Shown here: positions 21,186-31,654 of the stretch, piece by piece
Layout: each line of letters opens with the position of its first letter
How positions within the stretch are numbered: the stretch's first letter is position 1
DNA from: Chaenocephalus aceratus
Lineage: Eukaryota; Chordata; Actinopteri; Perciformes; Channichthyidae
DNA length: 64,000 nt
Assembly: GCA_023974075.1 (NCBI GenBank)
Contig: JAMFTG010000048.1
Coordinates: 186,001-250,000 of the forward strand
Direction: 5' to 3'
Notes under the pieces: generated by a model
Database searches by the model: none
What the model was told of the DNA's origin: nothing
The model's input: only the letters and a program-made list of their open reading frames with translations
Translations under genes and position numbers: made by a program

Positions 21186-23481
21186 ACTGCTGACTGCACA
21201 GCAGAAGTGGCTTGATTTTGTTCTCAGCAGGGGACTTTGACAGAGTATGTCTCAAACAATAAACAGTAAAAGTACTTCAATGTATTGTTAGTAGTAGGCT
21301 AACTAATACAAAGTCAAAAAGTATCAATTTCATTATGAACTAATGGTAACATTTTATTTTTATCACTCATCAAAGACAGCAGAAAACATGCATTATGTAC
21401 TATCGAGGGGACTCTGACAGAGGATTACTCACAAAGTACACAGAGTAAAAGTACTTCATTTCATTTCGGTAGCAGTCAAACTAGTACAGAGCCCAACAGA
21501 GTCAGTTTTATTAAGAACTTGTGGTAACAAATATTTGTATCACTCATTGAATATAGCAGGGAAAAAATGAAGCGCAGCTGATTTGAAAAAACAAACTCGA
21601 GAGACGGCTGAGTGACCGCAGTGCAGAATCGCTGTATAGTTTAAATATCCTTACAATGTTGTCAGTGTTAGACGAAGGCCTATTATATTTACAGCCCTTG
21701 ATAACATTCATTTTCTGGGCTCAATATGTGTCTTGGCTGTTTTAGTTGTGATCGCTAAATGCACCTTGTTTATAATATTATCACCGTTCCAAGCAAACGA
21801 GGGCTTTTGTTTTGAAATCACTTCCGTGAGTTTCGCCCCGCCCTTCGCTCCAATGTCCATTTAGTAAGGTAAAAAACAAAAAGGCTTCTCAGACGCTCTT
21901 CCGCTAACTTGTGTAATAAAGAAAAACAAATGGACCGTAGATACACGGATTAGGGCGACACCATCTGGTCACAACTTTAAATATTCGACCATGTTTATGT
22001 GCAAATGAAGAACCCTTTTCCTTAAGGGAGTCTCTTGTCTATTCTGACTTTATTGGTATTTGACTTTATATTAAAAACATAACAATAAGAGTGCAGAACA
22101 TCTAATACTCTTCACTATGAATCCAGAACAATACAACTGCAGGAGTATGGGTAAAGCGAGATGTTTGCATGCATGATGAGCCGATTTGGGCAGAATCCAG
22201 CAGAGTGGATCGTGCTGTTCATCCTATGTCATCTATATGTAAAGAAAACAGTCTAAATATTTAACATAAAGCTGTGAAACAGTCTCAATAATTGGCAGCA
22301 AAAATGTAAGGTTTAATTGGAATAAAAGGATACATGTTGAGATAGGAAGTTCTAATATCTTAAGAGAAGAGCTTGAATATAAAACAAATAAAAAATACAA
22401 ACTATTTTGGCTCCTTCCTGTCTTTCTACTGGGCCTTTCTTGGCTTTGTGCTGGCTATCTTCTAGCTCAATTCAGGGTTTTGGATTTTTTTTCCTAGCTC
22501 TATCCCTGATAATTTTTAGAACCTGAAGGTTCTATACAGACTATCTTCTGGTTCTCCTCTGGATCCATCCACTATCTCTTGTCTCTGTCCAGTGAATTAC
22601 ACTTGTGTTACTGGAGCAGGTAAAGTATACAACAGATACTTTCAGCATTATCGGAGCACGAAGTGGAAGCGTGGACGAAACACAGCGGACTTCTAAATAA
22701 TGAACAGCCGCAACTTGGAAGAAATAAAGTTGGGTTTTATGCGTTCTAATATTGCAATGCAAACCCATGATGTAATGACAGTAATTCAGAATAATTGAGT
22801 CATTGAATGCTCATTTCAGTAGATTTAATCAAACAAAGCATAAACATATTGGACATGGCCTCAAGACTGTAACCTCTTCACATTCTGTTGAAATAGTCAA
22901 TTACTAGCCATATCTCACACATGTGGATGACAGTTGAACTGGATGATGTCACATTTATGCCATCTGCTGGAAAGAAGACGTATCGCTCTGTTGGCGTCAT
23001 TTAGACAACAAACACAGAGTGAAGCTCTCATTTCATCAACAATCTTTGAGTACAGACACCATCTTGCAGAGAGCACACAGCCCAACAGCACATCTTTGGT
23101 CTAGCATCACTTTACAAAACGTTTGCATTAAGACTAGCTGGTCCATTGTAAAGGTCAGTCCACCTTAAATGAGCAGTGGGTGATCAGCAGGTGAAAGGCA
23201 GGATACAGGAACTTGGTCCTGAGGAGATGTAACGATTATTAAACAAGAAAGTTGTCGAGTCAAGGGGTCATAGAAATGAACATTTGTGTATATTAGTGAA
23301 TCGGTTGCAGGTGGGTGAAATCAGCCTTAGGGAGTAACGTATTACATGTAACGGCATTAGGTCATCAGGACACAAATAGACAAATGTATTCCCTTACAGT
23401 TACAGAAGCAGCTGACGAGCAACACACTTGTGTCTTGAAACAATTATGCCATTTAAATATTTTGTCACACAAATTGCAGCT
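21186..23481. other. Intergenic DNA with a local tandem duplication and two repeats
   Basis: No gene is recognised. A diverged tandem pair (about 21232-21400 and 21405-21560) shares GGGGACT-TGACAGAG and AGTAAAAGTACTTCA. The block 22440-22780 is an inverted copy of 59020-59325, a repeat of unknown class. The segment 23170-23480 is the 3' flank of zinc-finger gene B and matches, inverted, the 3' flank of gene C (53700-54020). Confidence 0.55.
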
Positions 23482-24596
23482 CTATTCTTCCTCTCCTGTG
23501 TGGACCCCCATGTGTGACTTTAAATTTCCACTCTGTGAAAAAGCTTTCTTACAGACTGTACAGCTGTGTGGTCTCTCTCCTGTGTGGACTCTCATGTGTG
23601 CCTTTAAAATGCCACTCTGTGAAAAAGCTTTCTTACAAACTGAGCAGCTGTGTGGTTTCTCTCCTGTGTGTACTCTCATGTGTGCCTTTAAAATTCCACT
23701 CTGTGAAAAAGCTTTCTTACAGACTGTGCAGCTGTGTGGTTTCTCTCCTGTGTGGACTCTCATGTGTTTCTTTAAATTTTCATTCAGTTAAAAAGCTTTC
23801 TTACAGACTGTACAGCTGTGTGGTTTCTCTCCTGTGTGAACTCTCATGTGTGCCTTTAAATGATTACTCCGTGAAAAAGCTTTCTTACAAACTAAGCAGC
23901 GGTGTGCTTTCTCTTCTGTGTGGACTCTCATGTGTGCCTTTAAATGTCCACTATGTGAAAAAGCTTTCTTACAGACTGAGCAGCTGTGTGCTTTCTCTCC
24001 TGTGTGGATTCTCATGTGTTCCTTTAAATTTCCATTCAGTGAAAAAGCTTTCTTACAGACTGAGCAGCTGAATGGTTTATTTTCAGCACTAGGTCGTGAT
24101 TCACTGACATATTCATGTCTAATTTTCAGTGAGTTTGAGTCTGACGCAGGTTCTCTGGTCTCCTTCCAATCAGCACTGTGTTCAGTGTCAGGTTCAGAAG
24201 AGTCTCCAGTGTCAGGTTCAGAAGAGTCTTCAGTGTCAAGTTCAGAAGAGTCTTCAGTGTCGTCCTCAGTCTTTGGTTGTAAACTGATCTCTGGATCCGA
24301 GTTCCTGGCTGGTTCTGGTCCTCGACAGTCATCTCCATCAGCTTCTGTTTCCATGTGTTCAGTTTGTCTTTGATGAGGCTGAGAGGACTGAGGTTTCTCT
24401 TTATCATCTTCACTCTTCACAGGGTCAGGAGTGAAAGTGGACTTGGTGATATCAGCCTGATCCACCTCCTCACTGACCCTGAGTTCCTCCTGTTCCTGCT
24501 TAATGTGTGGGGGGGGCTCTGGGTCCTCCTGGTGCAGACTGGTGCTCCACTCCTGCTGGTCAGGGAGAACCTCTTCTTTAACCACCACCTGGACAT
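23482..24596 (-). pseudogene. C2H2 zinc-finger gene B, exon 2 with premature stop
   Basis: Acceptor TTTCCTGCAG|AT (24597-24598) restores the phase of exon 1 to give ADVQVVVKEE. An acidic linker follows ([29 protein letters not shown], repeated DSSEPDTE) and then C2H2 fingers joined by TGEKP-type linkers. Three full fingers are coded before a TAA at 23788-23790, where the paralogous codon is TCA (Ser). In the same frame three more complete fingers follow to a stop at 23482. Spliced to exon 1 the truncated product would be about 332 residues. Either a pseudogene or a shortened protein; the stop should be checked for sequencing error. Confidence 0.85.
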
Positions 24597-25075
24597 CTGC
24601 AGGAAACAGGAGACACACATTCAGAACAAACTGTTAAGTGTTAGCATTTAAAAATCTAATTACCATTACAATGGGAGACATTTTTCAGCCCTAATTAATG
24701 CCTTTGATTTTATATTTTCACATTATCTTTTTTTGTCCCACTTAATGTGTATTTTTGTTGTCTCAGTACAACTTATGTAGCCCAGCCCCATTGAAAATGA
24801 AAAAGGGTTTTTTCTTCTGGCGTAGCACTAGCTGCAATAAACAAGGAATTGTATTTGAGATTGTTCACAGATACACTACGCCTACAGTATAGAATTAAAA
24901 TACTCTGTTACAAATTAAAATCCTGCATTCAAACCATATTTAAGTACAAGTATGCAAGTATCATCAGAACATTTTACGGCACCTTCTTACGTAACAGTAA
25001 CGGTGGTGCAGTAAAATGTTCCCTGTCAGTGTTTAATTTATGATGTTTCTTGATTATTTCGTATGTTCACCTGGA
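24597..25075 (-). other. Intron 1 of gene B, exon-2-proximal part
   Basis: Non-coding DNA that matches, inverted, 52440-52936 upstream of gene C exon 2. Similarity ends at about 25065, where the repeat preceding BEL copy 2 begins, so this marks the insertion boundary. No functional element recognised beyond the acceptor. Confidence 0.75.
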
Positions 25076-25515
25076 ATCAATCAATGTTTATTTATATAGC
25101 CCAATATCACAAATGTTACATTTGTCTCAGTGGACTTCACAGTGTGTACAGAATATCAGTATGACAATACGACACCCTCTGTCCTTAGACCCTCACATCG
25201 TACAAGGAAAAACTTCCAGAGAAAACCCACAGTTTAAAAGGGGAAAATGGGAGAAACCTCAGGGAGAGCAACAGAGGTGGGATCCCTCTCCCAGAACGGA
25301 CAGACGTGCAATAGATGCCGTATGTAAATCGAAAATATGATACATTTACAACATAGGTAGTCCAAATGTTTGGAAATGCATGTGTCTATAATAAGAAGAT
25401 GAATCCACGAGGATGTCAGCAATCCTGTGAGAGCCATCAGGGAAGTAGTATGGTGAGAGTCAGGCAGGACCGCAGAGACAGGTTCAGCCACGACTCGAAG
25501 TCCAGTACTCAAATC
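25076..25515. repeat. Interspersed fish repeat 5' of BEL copy 2
   Basis: Nearly the same sequence as window positions 1-440, starting aatcaatcaatg. It directly precedes the BEL gag text in both copies. Its left edge is the point where gene B intron 1 departs from gene C intron 1. Confidence 0.78.
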
Positions 25516-25517
25516 CA

Positions 25518-26350
25518 GTGCTCAGGATAGAGGATCCAGGACACATGACCACAGCAAAAGGATTAGCCTCGACTCAGGATCCCGGCGTAGATATGGACAC
25601 AAAAAAGAGATTTGCTGCTGCTGGGCACCCTCATGTGGAATCAAATGAAAATGTTGACAATGAAGTTGAAAATAATGACAATGTTAGCAATGTTGATGTT
25701 GAAACTGATGTTGAGACTCAAACTAAACACAGTGCTGTTATTGATGATATCAATGCGGAGGACAGTGCCTCTAACATTGCAGGTCCAAAGGAAAGGCAAC
25801 ACAAAACACACTAATGTATCTAAAACATCATCCACCAGGCTAAAAGCAGAGGCTGATGAAGCAGCAATTGTGGAGCGCATGAAGGCTTTAAAAAGAAAAC
25901 ATCAGTTGGAAGCAAAGGAGGAGGAACTAAGTAAAGAAAAAGAGGAACTAAGAAAAGAAAAGGAACAGTTTGCTCTGGAGACCGAGCTAGCTGCAACTAA
26001 TGCCAAAATCAATGTTCTGGAAACTAGCTTAAAATGCAGCTCCAAAAGGGATGGAATGAACTCTTATCTTGAAAGGAACAAGGCTCAGAGTACAAGGCAA
26101 CTCAGTCCTCAGGCCAATCAATTTGTCCCACAGAGAAATGACAAAAATAACATGCAAAATGAATGTCACCCTAATGCCCAGGCTGTCACTGTAAGACCAA
26201 AAGGAAACCTCACAGACCATCAGGCTTAAAGACACATCACAAACTGTCAGGCCTAAACAAATGGCAGTGTTACTGACGGACCACAGACCACTATACACTC
26301 AAGCACCAACACAGGTGTTTCATGATGCTCAACAGACAGGATGAGCATCC
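25518..26350 (+). pseudogene. BEL/Pao gag, N-terminal part (copy 2)
   Basis: Same organisation as 445-1290: acidic N-terminus (25518-25814) joined by the same frameshift to the coiled-coil frame (to 26229). An extra A in the run near 26200 produces a private frameshift (VRPKGN instead of VRPKET). Small in-frame length differences from copy 1 include an additional NEVENNDN stretch. Interrupted by the LINE at about 26356. Confidence 0.8.
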
Positions 26351-26355
26351 TCCTT

Positions 26356-28680
26356 GAATATTACATTACATCGCATTTAGATGACGCTTTTATCCAAAGC
26401 GACTTACAATTAGGGATGTCCCGATCACCTTTTTTTGCTCCCGATCCGATTCCGATCATTTGATTTTGACAATCTGCCGATACCGATTTTTCCCGATCCG
26501 ATCTTTATGCAATGCATTAAGAGAAAAAAAAGGTAACAGATAACGGCTGGTCATCCAACGCGATGAATTCAGCTAACTTGGCTGTTATTGTGTTGGCCTT
26601 TTCACTGTTCTGGGGCAGTTTCTCTTTCCTTTTAAAAGTCTCTGAAAGTGTCGGTTGTTTCAGTGCCGTTACCTGAGTGGCCGCTGTGTACTCGCCGTGT
26701 TGTTGTTGGTGTTTGTTTCTCAGGTAGCGTATTAGATTGGTCGTGTTGAACGTAGCTCTGTTCTTTCCACCACGCGGAACCTCTGCCTTGCAAACATTGC
26801 ATCTGGCTGTTACACTGCCTTCGCTTTCAATTTTATAATACTTCCAAACTCCTGACATTTTATCTGTCCCGACTCCCGAGTCACCAGCTGAACGTAGCCT
26901 CTCGTTAGCTTACTGTTACTATTAGACACTGCGCCCACTCTGTTGCCAGATTTCAGAAAAATAAGCAACCAGGTCTATGAAAACAAGCCCAAAGAAAGCA
27001 ACACATACATGATGTTGTGTAATTTTAAACCAAAACTAAGTCCTCAGGATGACTTTAAGACGTGAACATGGTCATTTTTGTTTTGAAACATTAAATAAAA
27101 AAAAAAAAAATTATAATATAAAAAAAAAAAAATCCCGATCCCCGATTTTTTTCTCCCGATCCCCGATCTTTTTAAAATCACGTGATCGGCTCCGATCCCC
27201 GATCACGTGATCGGATCGGGACATCTCTACATACAATAAGTGCGTTCAACCAACAAAATACAAACTTGAAGAAAACAGAATCATATAAGTACATCAGGTT
27301 TCATAGAGCAAACACATTTCAAGTGCTACTCAACTGGCTTTAGATACGCCAGTCCTTTATTAGTATATAAGTGCTTTGTTAATAGTTCTATCGCTCAAAG
27401 TGGAGTCGAAAGAGATGAGTTTTCAGTCTGCGCCGGAAGGTGTGTAAGCTATCTGCTGTCCTGATGTCAATGGGGAGCTCATTCCACCATTTTGGAGCCA
27501 GGATAGCAAACCCACGTGTTTTTGCTGATGGGAACTTGGGTCCCCTTCGCAGCGATGGTGCAGCGAGCCGTTTGGTTGATGCAGAGCGGAGTGCACGTGC
27601 TGGGGTGTACGGTTTAACCATGTCCCGGATGTAGGAAGGGCCAAATCCATTCGCAGCATGGTACGCAAGTACCATTGTCTTGAAGTGGATTCTAGCAGTT
27701 ATCGGAAGCCAGTGAAGGGAGCGGAGGAGCGGCGTGGTGTGGGAGAATTTAGGAAGGTTGAAGACCAGGCGAGCAGCTGCATTCTGGATGAGCTGCAGAG
27801 GTCGGATGGCACATGCAGGTAGACCAGCCAGGAGGGAGTTGCAGTAGTCTAGGCGTGAGATGACGAGAGCCTGAACCAGAACCTGCGTCGCTTTCTGGGT
27901 CAGCTGGGGACGCATCCTCCTGATGTTGTAAAGCGTGTATCTGCAGCAGCGGGTTGTAGCAGTGATGTTTGCAGTGAAGGACAGTTTGTTATCTAGGATC
28001 ACACCCAGATTACTTGCAGTCTGAGTCGGGGAAACAACAGAGGTGCCAATGTTGATTGTTAGGTCAAGAGTGGGACAATCTTTTCCCGGAAAGAAAAGCA
28101 GTTCAGTCTTGTCAAGGAAGAGCTTGAGGTGATGATCAGACATCCACTGAGAGATGTCAGCTAGACAAGCAGAGATGCGTGCGACAACCTGGGTCTCTGA
28201 GCGGGGAAAGGACAGAAATAATTGGGTGTCGTCAGCGTAGCAGTGGTATGAAAAACCATGCGGGCTAATGACTGATCCGAGCAAGTTTGTGTACAAGGAG
28301 AAGAGGAGGGGACCCAGAACAGAGCCCTGAGGGACCCCTGTAGTTAATTGACAAGGGTCGGACTCGGACCCTCTCCAAGTAACCCTGTAGGTGCGGTCTT
28401 TGAAGTATGAGGTGAGGAGGGAAAGTGCAGAGCCTGAAACTCCAAGTTCTTGGAGAGTGCGAACTGCGAAGGAGGATCTGATGGTTCACCGTGTCGAATG
28501 CAGCAGACAGGTCCAAAAGGATGATGACAGAGGAGAGGGAGGCTGTTTTAGCAGTGTGCAGTTCCTCAGTGACAGCAAGGAGGGCAGTTTCTGTGGAGTG
28601 ACCTGCCTTGAAACCAGACTGGTGTGGATCTAGAAGGTTGTTCTGATGGAGATAGCAGGAGAGTTGTCTAAAGACAGTCA
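26356..28680 (-). mobile_element. L2-clade LINE (5'-truncated) with hAT nested in its 3' UTR
   Basis: Read on the minus strand: RT text with QLSCYLHQNN, HQSGFKAGHSTETAL and [13 protein letters not shown] (28265-28714), then after a frameshift CYADDTQLFLSF and the C-terminal part to LKTHLFRLHF (27388-28296), then a 3' UTR ending in the repeat also found at 7911-8140. The 3' UTR is split by a hAT element at 26411-27229. The 5' end of the LINE is replaced from about 28680 by other DNA. A related, independently truncated LINE is at 55085-57480. Confidence 0.88.
26411..27229 (-). mobile_element. hAT transposon remnant with BED-finger ORF
   Basis: Termini TAGGGATGTCCCGAT and ATCGGGACATCTCTA are inverted repeats, and the flanks are near-identical octamers (cttacaat / catacaat), so a hAT 8-bp duplication is supported. 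A minus-strand ORF at 26517-26858 starts MSGVWKYYKI and contains a BED-type zinc finger (CNVCKAEV then FNTTNLIRYLRNKH), the DNA-binding part of hAT transposases. It stops after 113 codons; the catalytic core is deleted. The interior near the ends is rich in CCCGATC repeats. Confidence 0.85.
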
Positions 28681-28938
28681 GATCAACTACAGAGCGTTGA
28701 TACAGAGTACACACACTGAAACAGAGAAGTCTAAAAACAGAATGTTACACACACAATTCTAGAAGTGTCCAGTTGCTTTCTTGTCAAAATCGAGTTGCAC
28801 ACTGGCAGGTCAGTGATTAGGATGAGATTTAAATACAGTTACTGTGGGGGAAGTGGGGGGAGTGGCCTCAGATCAAAGCTTGATGGGCTTCAATCGGCCT
28901 CAATCGAGACTGGCTTCCTCCTGACTCGTTATTAAGGG
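28681..28938. other. Short segment between LINE and resumed BEL gag
   Basis: About 110 bp here (28676-28790) matches 58910-59020, and a later piece resembles 57700-57750 (GACTGGCT-CCTCCTGA). So DNA normally lying upstream of the other L2 copy occurs here too, suggesting both derive from a longer element or rearrangement. The BEL text resumes at gaatatcaca (about 28939). Confidence 0.5.
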
Positions 28939-28952
28939 TGAATATCACATAA

Positions 28953-29660
28953 AATAATGACACCCAAAATGACATTGTGAATATCATGCAACGCCAAACT
29001 GACATCACTACAATGTTAGTACAGCAACATTTAGCATCCTCCCTACCAGTGAGAAATATACCCACATTTGATGGTGATCCTCTTCAGTATCATTCTTTCA
29101 TCAGATCCTTTGAAAATTGTGTTGAGGTTAAAACTGATAATGCAAGTGATTGTTTACATTTCTTGGAGCAGTTCACCAGGGGGCAGCCAAGAGACCTGGT
29201 GAAAAGTTGTCAGCACCTACCCTCTGTTCAAGGATACCAAAGAGCCAAATCCCTGCTTGCTGAACATTTTGGAAATGAATACAACATTGCTTCTGCTTAT
29301 ATGGACACATTGATAGCTGGCCTCTGGTTAAAGCAGAATATGTCAAATCACTGAAATCCTTTTCTCTGTTCTTACGGGAATGCTCAAATTTAACACAGCG
29401 AATCATGCACATGAATGAGTTGGACATGCCATCAAACCTCAGAAACATTATAATGAAGCTTCCTTATAAGGTGAGGGAGAAGTGGAGGAGCCATGCATGT
29501 GATTTGCAGGAGAGACGTGGTTGCAGAGCACTATTCATTGACCTTGTGAACTTTGTTGAAAAACAAGTTAGAATTGCCTCTGACCCACTGTTTGGAAATA
29601 TTGAGGACTCAAAATGTACCAGCTGCAACAAACCCCCCACTGTCAGTGAAACAGGGCACC
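28953..29660 (+). pseudogene. BEL/Pao gag, C-terminal part (copy 2)
   Basis: The conserved gag core (IPTFDGDPLQYHSFIRSFE) is open from 28977 to a stop at 29352-29354 created by the same frameshift as in copy 1, and the following part is readable at 29405-29660 (MHMNELDMPSNLRN, REKWRSHACDLQERRG). The region corresponding to the copy-1 hAT insertion is uninterrupted (near 29640-29655). Ends at the internal deletion junction. Confidence 0.82.
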
Positions 29661-30090
29661 TTTGCCACCGGTTATTTTTTGTTTTGTAGAATTAATTAAT
29701 AGCCAGCCATATTATTTAAGTTAAGTTTTGTTCCAGCTAAAATGCTTTTATTTTGAAGGTGATGGGTCAATTTTCGCACACAGCTGGGTTTATTTAAGTC
29801 AATCAGGGCACAGCAGCAGTCAGTGGGCACCGGGAAGGTCTATGGTTTTTTTACCAGTATCAGGGCTGAGTTCAACAAACATTTCAACACCTTTTGCTGT
29901 ATTGTTCCCGCAAGGTGAAACTAATAAATACCACGAAAACGTCGATGCCTTGTCTGGACAATGGACTCATTACCAACTCATGATCTGCGTAAGATCCACT
30001 ATACCTGTTGCCTCAGTGGGCTTCTGAAGTGTTATTGTTGTTGACAAATAGCCACTACAAGTGAGCCTGTGACAGCCTCCCAACAACTGT

Positions 30091-30860
30091 TGTGCAATGA
30101 AATATTGGGCTACTAGTAATCTCGAACCGTCAGTTTAAAAAATAAGGTGCGATACCGTTCCGATAAATATCAATAATTTCGAACATCGCGGGAAAATTCC
30201 TTCGACTCATTTTTAAGTTTTGGGGGAAGCCGGAAGTGACGTCAATGCGGGAACGCTTCACTGTGCGGCGAGAGAGCCAAACGCGGACAAAGTGTGTTGT
30301 CATGCGTAGAAATGGTGAATTACTGAGTTTAGGCACGTTAATAACGTTTTAATGAAGTTGACTACAGTATATTCATATTTGTCAGTGCTTTCATGTCAAT
30401 TCGGCGAACATAAACATGAATGATCGTGGTGAAGATGATGATTAAATTAGGATTAAAAATCGGGAGTGAGAGCTGCTGAATTTCCTCCCGTCGGATGTGA
30501 TATAAAAACAAATCGATTATTTTTGTAGTTGTAAACTCAAGTGGATGAAACTACATTTATTAGTGCTTTCATGTCAATTTGGCGAACACATGATACATTA
30601 AATGATCGTGAGGATGATGATTTAAAAATCGTTTGTTTGAGCCGGTCTAAATTTCCTGATGAGTAAACAAACCGATGCTTTTTGTAGTTGTACACCAACA
30701 TGGATTAAACGTGTGTTTTTTTTACCACAATGTTGGGGAAATTAATGGATAAAATGCACGGATTATTATTATTATTCCCACTCTGATCGGGACACTAGGT
30801 CCACCGTTTCCCCGCAGCGAGGCCCCCCCCGTTGACAATTTACGTGGGCTGGGCTGGGTG
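30091..30860. other. Intronic DNA, no feature recognised
   Basis: Part of gene B intron 1 that has no counterpart in gene A or C. It contains two diverged direct repeats (about 30370-30430 and 30555-30620) sharing GTGCTTTCATGTCAATT-GGCGAACA and a TGATCGTG-GATGATGA segment, suggesting an internal tandem duplication. No ORF or terminus could be assigned. Confidence 0.45.
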
Positions 30861-31028
30861 CAGTGGCGGACTGGCCATCTGGCCGAATCCCGATGGGCCG
30901 GTACAGAAGTGGGCCGGTCGGATAAGTCACTAGCACATCCCTCACTCCCCCCGTTGACAATTTACTAGCGGTACCGAAGTGGGCCGGTCGAGAGTCCCGG
31001 GATGATTTTTAGTCCCAGTCCACCACTG
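30861..31028. mobile_element. Small hAT-like MITE
   Basis: Begins CAGTGGCGGACTGG and ends CCAGTCCACCACTG, imperfect inverted termini of the kind seen in hAT MITEs, with GGGCCGGT repeats inside. The flanking octamers gctgggtg and gctacatg share five positions, so the target duplication is only weakly supported. Confidence 0.6.
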
Positions 31029-31654
31029 GCTACATGACCGTATGATCGCCCATATTGACGCACCTAATTCCTAAACTTCTAACAGATACAACATAAACCG
31101 ATCCTTCAGCCTCATATGAGCTCTCAGACACGTTCAAAAGTAAACTGTCATCGATGTCTGAGCTTGCTGCTATGTGCGTTTACCAGTGCTGGGATCCTGA
31201 ACGTTGTGCGCTGAGCGCTGTGCCGCATGAGTCACACAAATGAGAATCCCGTGAAGGATCCAGAAAATGTCAACATGAGGGATTAATGGCAGTACAAATA
31301 TCACCTCAGTCAGGGTTTCAAGCTATGTACTCAATTGTGGGTTGGATGATGGGAAATCTGTCACAGGCTTAAATCAGACATTAATGGCAATTATCAATCC
31401 ATGTTTTTTACAATATATTTAATTTTGTAGGTTGCTCTTCCGTAATCATTTGATATATAATAAGTACAGTGTCTAATAACACTTTACATACTTTACACTA
31501 GTAAACTTAAGATATGAAATGCTTTAACTTGTTGATTTTACATGGGTTCTTTTCTTACCTGCAAGTGTTGTTAATGGGTTAAGTGTTATTAGTGATAGTA
31601 AAGTGTTACTGAAGAGTGTAAAGTGTTAATTAAGGGTAAAGGGAACAGACCGGA
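31029..31654 (-). other. Gene B intron 1, exon-1-proximal part
   Basis: From about 31335 this matches the gene A intron at 9710-10062, ending in the same gggaacagac just before the splice donor. From 31029 to 31335 nothing is recognised. At 31654 the intron is cut by the LINE described next. Confidence 0.7.

Larger units (their letters stand above)
25518..30090 (+). mobile_element. BEL/Pao retrotransposon, copy 2 (internally deleted)
   Basis: Only gag and the 3' LTR remain. Gag text runs 25518-26350, is interrupted by an L2 LINE and associated DNA (26356-28938), and resumes at 28953-29660. At about 29670 the sequence jumps from the equivalent of copy-1 position 2644 to the equivalent of 9354, deleting protease, RT, RNase H, integrase and the beginning of the LTR. 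It lacks the hAT MITE of copy 1. It lies in intron 1 of zinc-finger gene B. The LTR part continues to about 30090, further than in copy 1. Confidence 0.85.

Noticed and set aside
22541..22768. 75-codon ORF shared in inverted form with 59009-59248
   Set aside because: The similarity extends beyond the ORF at DNA level and the frames differ at their ends, as expected for a non-coding repeat.
23315..24071. Long plus-strand ORFs opposite the zinc-finger exon
   Set aside because: They are antisense shadows of the repeated finger sequence on the minus strand ([13 protein letters not shown] repeats).
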